From NCBI RefSeq assembly GCF_050871315.1, contig NZ_JBJLRE010000001.1: a DNA stretch of 64,000 nt; one strand, given 5' to 3'. The stretch is from Kineococcus gynurae. Its GTDB lineage: Bacteria > Actinomycetota > Actinomycetes > Actinomycetales > Kineococcaceae. The notes below the pieces were generated by a model that saw only the letters and a list, made by a program, of their open reading frames with translations, had not been told where the DNA came from and ran no database searches. The position numbers and the translations under genes were made by a program. Shown piece after piece: positions 9,338-17,572 of the stretch. Position 1 is the stretch's first letter, and every line of letters begins with the position of its first letter.

Positions 9338-11296
9338 TCACCCGGCGGAGCTGATCCGCCACTCCCCCTCGACGCGCACGAGGGTCAACCGCGAGGGCGT
9401 CGGCGGGGTGGCCGCGACCGTCGTGATCCCCTCCGGGCCGACGACCTCGTGGGCCGCGGTCGCGACCCGGGCGAGGACCACCGCCCGGTCCGGACCCGCC
9501 GTCTCGACCTCGACGTCGGCGACGTCGAAGCCCAGCCCGCGGTAGCGCCGGCCCGAGTCCCGGACCTCCGCCACCAGGGCGGCGTCGGCCAGCAGCGCCG
9601 GGGAGCCGCCGACGTCCACCCCGCTGAGCCCCGTCTCGTCGACCGCCTCGAGGACGGCCGCGCGACGGATCGCGAGTTCGCGCACGACCGCGGTCAGGTC
9701 CGAACCCGTGAGGACCGTGCGGCCGGGCTCGTCCACGACCTCCGCCGCGGCCGGGTCCCCGGGCACCGTTCCCGCGGACACCGTCCCCACGGACACCGTT
9801 CCCGCGGACACCGACGGCGTGGACACCGACGGCGTGGACACCGACGGCGTGGACACCGACGGCGTGGACACCGACGGCGTGGACACCGACGGCGCGGACC
9901 CGGACGTCGCCGTCCTGGTCCCCCGCGCCGCCGTGGTCGACGAGACCGACGGCGAGGGCGCCACCCGGGCCGCGTCGTGCGTCCCCACCCCCATCGCGGC
10001 ACTCGTGGACGGACCCGGTCGATCGCCGCCGGCGTTCCGGAGGGCTGCGCCGGTCCCGACCGCCCCGAGCGCCACCGCTCCGACGGCCAACCCCACGACG
10101 GCCGCGCGGCCCGGACGCCACCCGGTGGCGCTCCGCCTCGCCCCGACCCGCGGCCGCCCCGACCGCGGGCTCCCGCCGCCGACCGAGGCACGCGAGCGGT
10201 GGCCGTGACGCGTGCCGGCCGAGGCCGCGCCCGACGGGTCGGTGACCGACGGTTCCGGGACCGGCCGGGGGCCGACGTCCACCCGACGGGTGCCCGCGAA
10301 GCGCGAGCGGAGCGCGTCGTCGGCGGGGTCCCCGGCCACCTCCGGGGGCGCCGTCACGCCGGACGGGCGCGACCCCGCACCCGCACCCGGTCGGGTCCCG
10401 GCCACGAGCCGGACGGGGCGGGGCCGGGCGCAGGCCAAGGCCGCCGTGGCCAGCTCACCCGGCGTCGGTCGGCGCGAGGGACGCCCGTGCAGGCCCTCGC
10501 GGAGCACGTCCAGCAGTGCCGCGGACGTCCCCGGGGGCAGCGTGGCGCGGGAGTCCCTCAGCTCCGCCCGTCCCGGACCGCGCGGACCGGTCCCCGGGGC
10601 CGACCCGGTCAGCGCCGCCCAGGCGACGGCGGCGAGGCCGTAGACGTCCCCGGCCGCGTCCACCCGACCGTCGGCGACCGCCGCGGGATCGCAGAACCCC
10701 GGTGTCGCGAACAGGCTGCCGGGGCGTCGACTCAACGCGCGGGCGACGCCGAGGTCGGCCAGCACGGCCTCGCCCGCGGCGTCGAGGAGCACGTTGCCGG
10801 GGGCCAGGTCCCCGTGCACGATCCCGGCGGAGTGCAGTTCCTCCAACGCCGGTCCGAGGGCCTCCAGCAGGCCCACGACCTCACCCACCGCCAGCCGCCC
10901 CCGGTGGCGCAGCAGGGCGGCGAGACTGCCGCCGGCCAGGAGGTCGAGCACGAGGACGGGGCGCCCGTACCCGTCCCGGGCGATGTCGTGGACGGCCACC
11001 ACCCGGGGGTGGCGGACCCGGCGCAGCGCCCCCAGCTCGCGCAGCACCCCGCCCTCGACGTCGGCCGTCCCCGTCGCCGCCTCCGGGGCCCCCGGCTCCG
11101 ACCCGCCCGGGGTGCCGGCATCGGCCGGGTCGTGCAGGACCTTGAGCGCCCGGGCGACGCCGTCCGGCCCGGTGCCGGTCCAGACCGCACTGCTGGAGCC
11201 GACACCCAGCAGGTCGCCGAGGGTGTAGCCGTCCACCCGCGGCACCGGCCGCGACGCCGCCGTCCCGGCGTCGATCGACGCGCCCGTTCCGTCCAC
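9338..11296 (-). CDS. membrane-anchored Ser/Thr protein kinase with repeat linker and extracytoplasmic domain
   Basis: A PknB-type kinase domain fills about residues 20-280: a Gly-rich loop LLGVGSSSAVW, lysine in ARALKVL, a catalytic loop written HGDLAPGN instead of HRDLKPxN, and ADLGVA in place of DFG. A Ser/Pro/Arg-rich juxtamembrane region leads to one membrane helix (VVGLAVGAVALGAVGTGAAL). Outside the membrane follows a linker of five-residue Pro-Ser-Val-Ser-Thr repeats, then a roughly 130-residue domain ending VRVEGEWRISSAG that resembles NTF2-like ligand-binding folds. The catalytic Asp and Lys are kept, so activity is likely despite the variant motifs. I chose GTG 11296; a TTG at 11308 is an alternative. 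It is convergent with the epimerase gene. Confidence 0.8.
   Translation of the reverse strand: MDGTGASIDAGTAASRPVPRVDGYTLGDLLGVGSSSAVWTGTGPDGVARALKVLHDPADAGTPGGSEPGAPEAATGTADVEGGVLRELGALRRVRHPRVVAVHDIARDGYGRPVLVLDLLAGGSLAALLRHRGRLAVGEVVGLLEALGPALEELHSAGIVHGDLAPGNVLLDAAGEAVLADLGVARALSRRPGSLFATPGFCDPAAVADGRVDAAGDVYGLAAVAWAALTGSAPGTGPRGPGRAELRDSRATLPPGTSAALLDVLREGLHGRPSRRPTPGELATAALACARPRPVRLVAGTRPGAGAGSRPSGVTAPPEVAGDPADDALRSRFAGTRRVDVGPRPVPEPSVTDPSGAASAGTRHGHRSRASVGGGSPRSGRPRVGARRSATGWRPGRAAVVGLAVGAVALGAVGTGAALRNAGGDRPGPSTSAAMGVGTHDAARVAPSPSVSSTTAARGTRTATSGSAPSVSTPSVSTPSVSTPSVSTPSVSTPSVSAGTVSVGTVSAGTVPGDPAAAEVVDEPGRTVLTGSDLTAVVRELAIRRAAVLEAVDETGLSGVDVGGSPALLADAALVAEVRDSGRRYRGLGFDVADVEVETAGPDRAVVLARVATAAHEVVGPEGITTVAATPPTPSRLTLVRVEGEWRISSAG
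9776..9895. repeat. 15-base tandem repeat inside the kinase gene
   Basis: Eight consecutive 15-base units begin with GGACACCG. Six of them (9806-9895) are GGACACCGACGGCGT or differ only in the last base. On the coding minus strand each unit encodes a five-residue Thr-Pro-Ser-Val-Ser block in the extracytoplasmic stalk. Near-identity at DNA level implies recent expansion. Confidence 0.9.
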
Positions 11297-11417
11297 CCGC
11301 CCAGCCAACCGCAGATCGGTCCCGACCCCCCGGCGTTGTCCACAGGCCCGGGTCCGCGGGCCGAGGAGAGCACGACGCGAGACGCCAAGGTCAGGGCGCG
11401 TCGTCGGGGATGCCCAC

Positions 11418-11423
11418 TAGTCT
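11418..11423 (+). promoter_or_regulatory. -10 box TAGTCT of a leaderless transcript
   Basis: TAGTCT lies 7 bases before GTG 11431, so transcription would begin at or next to the start codon. There is no Shine-Dalgarno sequence. This placement decides between ATG 11410 and GTG 11431. Confidence 0.55.
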
Positions 11424-11430
11424 GCTGAGG

Positions 11431-12726
11431 GTGATCTCCAGCGCGGCCGCCCTGCCCTCCTCCGCCGAAGTCGTCGTCGTGGGGGCCGGTGTCGCCGGTC
11501 TCGCCTGCGCCCGTCACCTGGACGCCGCCGGTCTGGGCGTGGTCGTGGTCGAGGCCGCCCGCACGGTCGGCGGTCGGGTGCGCAGCGAGGTCGTGGGCAA
11601 CTTCCGCGTCGACCGCGGCTTCCAGCTCCTGAACCCGGCCTACCCCGAGGTGCGCCGCGTCCTCGACCTCGAGGCCCTGCGCCTGCAGACCTTCGACGCC
11701 GGGGTCGCCGTGGCCCGCGACGGGGTGGTCTCCACCGTGCGCGACCCCCGCCGTCACCCGCTGTCGCTGGTCAAGGCCCTGCGCTTCCCCATCGGCGACA
11801 CGGCCGAGAAGGTCGCCGCGGTCCGCTGGGCGCTGGGGGCCGGGTCGGCCAGGAGCCTGCGCGCCGAGGACGGCCCGTGGGGCGAGGCCCTCGACGACGC
11901 CGAGATCGACGGGGAGCTGCGCGAGCAGGTCATCGAGCCGTTCCTCGCCGGGGTGCTCGGCGAGGCCGACGGGTCCACCTCGCGCCGCTTCGTCGACCTG
12001 CTGCTCAAGAGCTTCCTGCGCGGGACCCCCGGGTTGCCGGCCCGCGGGATGCAGGCCGTCCCGGACCAGCTGGCCAAGGGGCTCCCCCGGGGCAGCATCG
12101 TGACCGGGGTCGAGGTCAGGCACGCCGGTCACGGACCGCGCTCGCTGGTCGTGGAGACCACCGAGGGCGGGCTCACCGCCGACGCCATCGTCGTCGCCAC
12201 CGACGCCGCCGCGGCCGCCCACATCGTGCACGCCCCGGAACTGCCCCCGGCCCGCGGGCTCTCGACGTTCTGGTACGCAACGCTCAACTCCCCCGTCCCG
12301 CACGAACGGGCCAAGCTCCTGCACCTCGACGGCGACCGCAGCGGCCCTGTCGTCAACACCGCCGTGGTCTCCGAGGTCGCCCCGAGCTACGTGGTGACCG
12401 ACAGCGAGCGCCGCTCGCTGGTCTCCGCGCAGACGCTGGGGGCGGACACGTCCGCGGCCACGGAGGCCGCGGTGCGCGCCCAGCTGGGGCGCATCTACTC
12501 CGAGGACACCTCGGCGTGGTCGCTGGTCGCCGCGCACGAGATCCCCGAGGCGCTGCCCGTGGTGCCGGCCCCCTTCACCGGGCCCAAGCCGGTGTCGCTC
12601 GGCGAGGGCATCTACCTGGCCGGTGACCACCGGGAGAACGCCTCGCTGCAGGGCGCCCTCGTCTCGGGTCGGCGGGCCGCGGACGCGCTCGTCGCCGACC
12701 TGCGCCAGGGCCGCCGTGCCGGCTGA
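11431..12726 (+). CDS. FAD-dependent NAD(P)/amine-oxidase-fold oxidoreductase
   Basis: A 431-residue flavoprotein. The FAD-binding strand-turn-helix VVVVGAGVAGLACARHLDAA is followed by VVVEAARTVGGRVRSE, the GG doublet typical of phytoene desaturase/amine oxidase folds. The C-terminal FAD contact is LGEGIYLAGDHRENASLQGA. The RGFQLLNPAYPEV segment is typical of a widespread uncharacterised oxidoreductase group in actinobacteria, and the substrate is unknown. The GTG at 11431 is chosen over ATG 11410 because a -10 box lies 7 bases upstream. The 3' end overlaps the peptidase gene by 11 bases, so the two are probably co-transcribed. Confidence 0.8.
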   Translation: MISSAAALPSSAEVVVVGAGVAGLACARHLDAAGLGVVVVEAARTVGGRVRSEVVGNFRVDRGFQLLNPAYPEVRRVLDLEALRLQTFDAGVAVARDGVVSTVRDPRRHPLSLVKALRFPIGDTAEKVAAVRWALGAGSARSLRAEDGPWGEALDDAEIDGELREQVIEPFLAGVLGEADGSTSRRFVDLLLKSFLRGTPGLPARGMQAVPDQLAKGLPRGSIVTGVEVRHAGHGPRSLVVETTEGGLTADAIVVATDAAAAAHIVHAPELPPARGLSTFWYATLNSPVPHERAKLLHLDGDRSGPVVNTAVVSEVAPSYVVTDSERRSLVSAQTLGADTSAATEAAVRAQLGRIYSEDTSAWSLVAAHEIPEALPVVPAPFTGPKPVSLGEGIYLAGDHRENASLQGALVSGRRAADALVADLRQGRRAG

Positions 12727-13450
12727 GGCACCCACGATCCTCGCGACCTCCGGTGGTTTCCGCCGCGGTCCGCGCGGGTTGGAGTTCTCCCCCCTGCTGC
12801 GGCACGGGCTGGACCTGGCCGGGCGACCGGGTGCGGATCGGCGGTCGCGGGTGACCTACCTCGGTACCGCGGGCGGGGACCAGCGCTCGGCGGCGGCCGA
12901 GGTGCACGCGGCCGGCGCTCGCGCCGGCGTCGAGGTCACCGTCCTCGACCTGTTCCCGATGCCCTCGGTCGACGACGTCGCCGCGACCCTGCTGGGCTCC
13001 GACCTGGTCTGGGTCGGGGGCGGTTCGGTGGCCAACCTGCTGGCGGTCTGGCGCGTGCACGACCTGCCCGGGCATCTGCGTGCGGCCTGGGAGGCGGGTG
13101 TGGTGCTGGGCGGGGTCAGCGCCGGCTCGATCTGCTGGTTCCGCGGGGGCACGACGGACTCCTACGGTCCCGAACTGCGTCCGGTGACCGACGCCCTCGC
13201 GTTCCTGCCCTACGGCAACGGCGTCCACTACGACTCCGAGTCCCGTCGTCGGCCCCTGGTGCACCGGCTGGTGGCCGAGCAGGTGCTGCCCACGACGCAC
13301 TGCACCGACGACGGCGTGGGCCTCGTCTACCGGGGCACCGAGCTGGTCGAGGCGGTCTCCGACGTCGCGGGCGCGGGCGCCTACGTGGTCGAGCGGGGGG
13401 CCGACGGCCGGGCGGCCGAGCGTCGACTCGCGGTCCGCCGGCTGGGCTGA
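12716..13450 (+). CDS. Type 1 GATase-like / S51 peptidase family protein (PepE-like)
   Basis: A 244-residue protein of the peptidase E/cyanophycinase superfamily. LATSGG near the start, VWVGGGSVANLLAVW in the middle, and the nucleophile elbow GVSAGSICWFRG carrying the catalytic serine are all present. Members hydrolyse Asp-X dipeptides or related amides in the cytosol; the exact substrate is not predictable. GTG 12716 is used because the conserved first strand begins a few residues later. It overlaps the preceding FAD oxidoreductase by 11 bases, which indicates coupling, although no functional link between the two is obvious. Confidence 0.8.
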   Translation: MPAEAPTILATSGGFRRGPRGLEFSPLLRHGLDLAGRPGADRRSRVTYLGTAGGDQRSAAAEVHAAGARAGVEVTVLDLFPMPSVDDVAATLLGSDLVWVGGGSVANLLAVWRVHDLPGHLRAAWEAGVVLGGVSAGSICWFRGGTTDSYGPELRPVTDALAFLPYGNGVHYDSESRRRPLVHRLVAEQVLPTTHCTDDGVGLVYRGTELVEAVSDVAGAGAYVVERGADGRAAERRLAVRRLG

Positions 13451-13492
13451 TCTGCTCCGCCGCCGAGCGCGCCCGCGTGGCCCGGCGCGACG

Positions 13493-13498
13493 TAACCT
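13493..13498 (+). promoter_or_regulatory. -10 box TAACCT of leaderless lipB
   Basis: TAACCT is followed by exactly 6 bases and then ATG 13505. There is no ribosome binding site, which fits a leaderless lipB transcript. Confidence 0.6.
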
Positions 13499-13504
13499 GA
13501 CGCC

Positions 13505-14158
13505 ATGCAGGTGGTCAGGCTGGGGCTGGGCGAGCAGGTGCAGGACTACCGCGAGACCTGGGAGCAGCAGCGTCGCCTGCACGCCGAGGTCGCCGCCGGG
13601 GAGCGCCCGGACACCGTGCTGCTGCTGGAGCACGCGCCGGTCTACACCGCGGGCAAGCGCACGAACTCCTGGGAGCGGCCGACCGACGGCACGCCCGTCG
13701 TCGACGTCGACCGCGGCGGGCGCATCACCTGGCACGGTCCGGGGCAGCTCGTCGGGTACCCGCTCGTCCGGCTGCAGGAGCGTCTCGACGTGGTCGGCTA
13801 CGTCCGGCGGCTGGAGCAGCTGCTCATCGACGTGGTCGCCAAGCTCGGGGTCGCGGGCTACCGGGTGCCCGAACGGACCGGGGTCTGGGTCGCCCACGAC
13901 GCCGCCGACGTGCCCGAGGGGTGGCGGGCCGAGCGCAAGCTGGCCGCGATCGGGGTCCGCGTCGCGCGGGGCGTCACCATGCACGGCTTCGCCCTCAACT
14001 GCGACACCGACCTGCAGGGTTTCGGGGCGATCGTCCCCTGCGGCCTGCCCGACGCGGGCGTCACCTCGTTGAGCGCCGAGACCGGGCGCCGCGTGCGGGT
14101 CACCGAGGCCGCCGACCTCGTCGAGGCCCTCCTCCCCACCGCCGACCTCCCCGGTTGA
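13505..14158 (+). CDS. lipB: lipoyl(octanoyl) transferase LipB
   Basis: A 217-residue cytosolic enzyme that moves octanoate from acyl carrier protein onto lipoyl domains of E2 subunits and GcvH, the first step of endogenous lipoate assembly. Diagnostic segments are GGRITWHGPGQLVGYPLVRL, the lysine in AERKLAAIGVRV, the HGFALNCDTDL strand and the catalytic cysteine in IVPCGLPDAGVTSL. The length is normal for the family. It serves the SucB-type E2 upstream and works ahead of LipA downstream, from which it is separated by one serine hydrolase gene. It starts at ATG 13505 directly behind a -10 box. Confidence 0.96.
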   Translation: MQVVRLGLGEQVQDYRETWEQQRRLHAEVAAGERPDTVLLLEHAPVYTAGKRTNSWERPTDGTPVVDVDRGGRITWHGPGQLVGYPLVRLQERLDVVGYVRRLEQLLIDVVAKLGVAGYRVPERTGVWVAHDAADVPEGWRAERKLAAIGVRVARGVTMHGFALNCDTDLQGFGAIVPCGLPDAGVTSLSAETGRRVRVTEAADLVEALLPTADLPG

Positions 14159-14178
14159 CCTCCCACCCCCCACCTCCC

Positions 14179-14192
14179 CCGTGATCAAGGAG
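14179..14192 (+). repeat. dispersed intergenic motif CCGTGATCAAGGAG, copy 2
   Basis: CCGTGATCAAGGAG lies in the lipB/serine-hydrolase gap and is preceded by a C-rich tract (14161-14180). It matches the copies at 731-744 and 43592-43605. Confidence 0.6.
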
Positions 14193-14245
14193 TTGCTCCC
14201 TTCCGCCGCGACGGGGGCGCTCCGGCCGACGACCGCGGGGTCTGG

Positions 14246-14251
14246 CAATCT
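14246..14251 (+). promoter_or_regulatory. -10-like CAATCT of leaderless serine hydrolase gene
   Basis: CAATCT is one mismatch from TANNNT and is followed by 6 bases and GTG 14258. It repeats the leaderless spacing seen at neighbouring genes. Confidence 0.45.
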
Positions 14252-14257
14252 CGGACG

Positions 14258-15661
14258 GTGACCACCGCCGACCTGCTGCCCGGTACCGTCCGCGCCCTCG
14301 ACCTCGCGCTCGCCCGGGCCCAGGCCACCTCGCGGTTGCCGTCGGTGAGCGCCGGGCTGGTGCGCGGCGGACGTCTGGTCTGGTCGGGCACGCGGGGCAC
14401 GACGGGGATCGACGCGCCGACGAACGGGCTGCCGGGACCCTCGACGCAGTACCGCATCGGTTCGATCACCAAGACGTTCGTCGCGGTCGGGGTGCTCAAG
14501 GCCGTCGAGGACGGCCTGGTCGGGCTGGAGGACCGGATCGGCGCGCACCTGCCGGAGATCGACGCCCTGCCCGCGGGCGGCATTGGTCATCTCACGGTCG
14601 GGCAGCTGCTCGGCCAGGCGTCGGGGATCCAGGCGGAGACCGACGGTCCCTGGTGGGAGCGGACCCCCGGGGGCGACTTCGCGGCGCTGCTGCCCCTGCT
14701 CGGTCCGGGCGCCCTGCGCCACCGGCCCGGCACCCGGTTCCACTACTCCAACGTCGGCTTCGCGGTGCTCGGCGAGCTGCTCGGCCGCTTGCGCGGGGCG
14801 GCCTGGCACGAGGTGGTCCGGACCGAGCTGCTGCAGCCGCTCGGCATGACCCGCACGACCCTGCGCCCCGACGGTGAGCACGCGCGGGGCCTGGCCGTGC
14901 ACCCCTGGGCCGACGTCGTGCTGCCCGAGCCGGAGCACGACGCGGGGGCGATGGCTCCGGCCGGTCAGCTCTGGTCGACCGTCGAGGACCTGGCCCGCTG
15001 GTCGACCGTGGTCGCCGGGACCTCCGGCCTGCTGAGTCCGGCCACGGTGGCGGAGATGCGCCGCCCGCAGAGCGTCGACGACGCCCGCAACGCCGCCTGG
15101 TCGGTCGGGTACGGACTGGGCTGGCAGCTGTGGAACGTCGACGGGCGCCGCCACGCCGGGCACTCGGGGTCCATGCCGGGATTCGTCGCCATGCTGCGCG
15201 TCGACGTGGAGTCCGGCGACGGGGTGCTCGCCCTGACCAACACCACGACCGGGTTCGGCGACCTGCCGGCGACCCTGCTGCGCACCCTGGCCGAGACCGA
15301 ACCGCCCCTGCCCGCTCCCTGGACGCCGCGGCCGGTGGCCGACGACGTCCTGGAGCTGGTCGGTCCCTGGTACTGGGGTCCGGCCGCGCTGACCGTCCGC
15401 TCCCGCGCCGACGGCGGGTTCGACCTCGGCGGCCTGGCCGGCCGCGGACGGGCGTCGCGGTTCGTCCGGGCCACCGACGGCGACGGGTGGGTCGGGCTCG
15501 ACGAGTACTACGCCGGGGAGCGGCTGCGCCCGGTCCGCGGGGCCGACGGCACCGTCTCGCACCTGGACCTGGCCAGCTTCCGGCTGACCCGCTCCCCCTA
15601 CGACCCGGACGCCGACGTCCCCGGCGGGGTCGACGGGGCAGGGTGGGGTTCGGGGGCCTGA
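14258..15661 (+). CDS. beta-lactamase/DD-peptidase family serine hydrolase (class C-like)
   Basis: A 467-residue serine hydrolase of the class C beta-lactamase/AmpH/esterase superfamily. The three catalytic elements are present: Ser-x-x-Lys as SITK in YRIGSITKTFVAVGVL, Tyr-x-Asn as YSN in HYSNVGFAVLGELLGRL, and a His-x-Gly element in HAGHSGSMPGFVA. A C-terminal beta domain of about 120 residues follows, as in many esterase-like members. No signal peptide is visible, so a cytosolic esterase or peptidase role is as likely as cell-wall processing; antibiotic resistance should not be assumed. It is inserted between lipB and lipA. Confidence 0.82.
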   Translation: MTTADLLPGTVRALDLALARAQATSRLPSVSAGLVRGGRLVWSGTRGTTGIDAPTNGLPGPSTQYRIGSITKTFVAVGVLKAVEDGLVGLEDRIGAHLPEIDALPAGGIGHLTVGQLLGQASGIQAETDGPWWERTPGGDFAALLPLLGPGALRHRPGTRFHYSNVGFAVLGELLGRLRGAAWHEVVRTELLQPLGMTRTTLRPDGEHARGLAVHPWADVVLPEPEHDAGAMAPAGQLWSTVEDLARWSTVVAGTSGLLSPATVAEMRRPQSVDDARNAAWSVGYGLGWQLWNVDGRRHAGHSGSMPGFVAMLRVDVESGDGVLALTNTTTGFGDLPATLLRTLAETEPPLPAPWTPRPVADDVLELVGPWYWGPAALTVRSRADGGFDLGGLAGRGRASRFVRATDGDGWVGLDEYYAGERLRPVRGADGTVSHLDLASFRLTRSPYDPDADVPGGVDGAGWGSGA

Positions 15662-15676
15662 GCCGACGGGGCGACG

Positions 15677-15682
15677 TAAACT
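15677..15682 (+). promoter_or_regulatory. -10 box TAAACT of leaderless lipA
   Basis: TAAACT is followed by CGTCCG and then GTG 15689. The 6-base spacing equals that at lipB, and there is no ribosome binding site. Confidence 0.65.
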
Positions 15683-15688
15683 CGTCCG

Positions 15689-16690
15689 GTGACCATCGCA
15701 CCGGAAGGCCGGCGCATGCTGCGCGTCGAGGCGCGCAACGCCGAGACGCCCATCGAACGCAAACCGGCCTGGATCCGCACCAAGGCCAAGACCGGCCCCG
15801 ACTACACCGAGCTCAAGGGCCTGGTGAAGACCGGCGGCCTGCACACGGTGTGCGAGGAGGCGGGCTGCCCCAACATCTACGAGTGCTGGGAGGACCGCGA
15901 GGCCACGTTCCTCATCGGCGGTTCCGACTGCACCCGCCGTTGCGACTTCTGCCAGATCGACACGGGCAAGCCCGAGCCGCTGGACCGGGACGAGCCGCGC
16001 CGTGTCGCCGAGAGCATCCGGACGATGGGTCTGCGCTACGCGACCATCACCGGGGTCGCCCGCGACGACCTCGAGGACGGCGGCGCCTGGCTCTACGCCG
16101 AGACCATCCGGCAGGTCCACGAGCTGAACCCGGGCACCGGGGTGGAGATCCTCGTCCCCGACTTCAACGGGGTGCCGGGGCTGCTGCAGCAGGTGTTCGA
16201 CGCCGCCCCCGAGGTCTTCGCCCACAACGTCGAGACGGTTCCGCGCATCTTCAAGCGCATCCGCCCGGCGTTCCGCTACGAGCGCTCCCTCGACGTGATC
16301 ACCCAGGGCCGGGACGCCGGGCTGGTCACCAAGTCCAACCTCATCCTGGGGATGGGCGAGACCGACGAGGAGGTGCTGCAGGCGCTGCAGGACCTGCACG
16401 ACGCGGGCACCGACATCATCACGATCACCCAGTACCTGCGTCCGAGTCCTCGTCACCACCCGGTCGAGCGCTGGGTGAAGCCCGAGGCGTTCGTCGACTT
16501 CTCCGAGGCGGCGACGGAGATGGGCTTCTCGGGGGTCATGGCGGGTCCGCTGGTCCGCTCCTCCTACCGCGCGGGGCGGCTGTGGGCGCAGGCGATGCGT
16601 CGCCGCGGCGTCGAGATCCCCGAGCACCTCGCGCACCTGGACAAGGAGATGGCGGCCGCGCAGGAGGCCAGCAGCCTGCTGCGGCGCTGA
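15689..16690 (+). CDS. lipA: lipoyl synthase LipA
   Basis: A 333-residue radical SAM enzyme that inserts two sulfur atoms into octanoyl groups on E2 and GcvH proteins, completing lipoate. The auxiliary 4Fe-4S cluster cysteines lie in HTVCEEAGCPNIYECW. The radical SAM cluster motif CxxxCxxC appears as CTRRCDFCQIDTGKPE. The C-terminal region keeps the RSSYRAG segment with the serine that ligates the auxiliary cluster. GTG 15689 is fixed by the -10 box 6 bases upstream. It acts after LipB and on the E2 subunit encoded at the left of this block. Confidence 0.97.
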   Translation: MTIAPEGRRMLRVEARNAETPIERKPAWIRTKAKTGPDYTELKGLVKTGGLHTVCEEAGCPNIYECWEDREATFLIGGSDCTRRCDFCQIDTGKPEPLDRDEPRRVAESIRTMGLRYATITGVARDDLEDGGAWLYAETIRQVHELNPGTGVEILVPDFNGVPGLLQQVFDAAPEVFAHNVETVPRIFKRIRPAFRYERSLDVITQGRDAGLVTKSNLILGMGETDEEVLQALQDLHDAGTDIITITQYLRPSPRHHPVERWVKPEAFVDFSEAATEMGFSGVMAGPLVRSSYRAGRLWAQAMRRRGVEIPEHLAHLDKEMAAAQEASSLLRR

Positions 16691-16785
16691 ACCCGCCAGC
16701 GGCCCCCCCACGGTCCCACCACCGTCCCGCCACCGCCCCCGTCGGAGCCGTCCGGTGGGCGCGGCGCGCCGGGTCCGCCGCGCCG

Positions 16786-16791
16786 TATCCT
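16786..16791 (+). promoter_or_regulatory. -10 box TATCCT of leaderless DUF4191 gene
   Basis: TATCCT is followed by 7 bases and ATG 16799, another leaderless arrangement. The lipA-DUF4191 gap is only 108 bases. Confidence 0.55.
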
Positions 16792-16798
16792 GACCCGC

Positions 16799-17545
16799 AT
16801 GGCTCGCCGCACCGACTCCACGACCCCCGGACGGAAGGACCCCTCCGGGGCCCCCGCGCCGAAGAAGCAGCGCTTCAAGCGCATCCGTCAGATCAAGGCC
16901 GTCTACCAGATGACGGTGAAGGCGGACCCGGCCACCAAGTGGTGGCTGCTGCTGGCGGTCGGTGCGCCGCTGCTGATCTCGGTCGTCGTCGGCATCGCGA
17001 GCGGTCACTGGATCTACTTCCCGCTGCTGGGGGTCCTGCTGGCCCTGCTGGCCGGGATGTTCGTCCTGGGCCGACGCGCCGAGCGGGCCGCCTACCTCTC
17101 CATCGCCGGGGAGAAGGGGGCCGCCGGGGCCGCGCTCAACTCGATCCGCCGCGGGTGGGTCGTGGACCAGGAGCCGGTGGCCTTCGACACCCGCACCAAG
17201 GACATGGTCTTCCGCGCGACCGGGCGCGGGGGGATCGTCCTCGTCGGTGACGGGCCGCCCGCCCGGGTGAAGAAGCTGCTCGAGGCCGAGCGCCGCAAGG
17301 TGGCCCGCGTGGTGCCCAACGTGACCACCCACCTGTTCACCGTCGGCGACGGCGGCGGCGAGAACGAGATCCCGTTGGCCAAGGTCGCCTCCAAGGTCCA
17401 GCGCCTCAAGCCGGTCCTCACCAAGCAGGAGGCGGCCGCGGTCCGTCAGCGGCTGCAGGCGCTCACCGGGATTCGCCCGCCGGTCCCCCAGGGCGTCGAC
17501 CCGATGCGGGCCCGCCCGGACCGCAAGGCCATGCGCGGGCGCTGA
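16799..17545 (+). CDS. DUF4191 integral membrane protein
   Basis: A 248-residue actinobacterial protein of the DUF4191 family. A basic N-terminus (KKQRFKRIRQIKAVYQMT) precedes two adjacent membrane helices at about residues 48-86 (WWLLLAVGAPLLISVVVGIA, then FPLLGVLLALLAGMFVLG). A soluble domain of about 150 residues follows, with a basic tail. Function is unknown. Its place between lipA and the RDD/glnA genes is conserved (M. tuberculosis Rv2219), which supports a real gene with a housekeeping role. Confidence 0.88.
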   Translation: MARRTDSTTPGRKDPSGAPAPKKQRFKRIRQIKAVYQMTVKADPATKWWLLLAVGAPLLISVVVGIASGHWIYFPLLGVLLALLAGMFVLGRRAERAAYLSIAGEKGAAGAALNSIRRGWVVDQEPVAFDTRTKDMVFRATGRGGIVLVGDGPPARVKKLLEAERRKVARVVPNVTTHLFTVGDGGGENEIPLAKVASKVQRLKPVLTKQEAAAVRQRLQALTGIRPPVPQGVDPMRARPDRKAMRGR

Positions 17546-17572
17546 GCCCACCGCCCCCCGGAGCCGTCGAGG

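Noticed and set aside
9776..9895. CRISPR array
   Set aside because: Units are 15 bases with no spacers and lie in frame within a kinase stalk.
14258..15661. Antibiotic-resistance beta-lactamase
   Set aside because: The fold and SxxK/YxN motifs are shared with esterases and DD-peptidases. There is no signal peptide and no resistance context.
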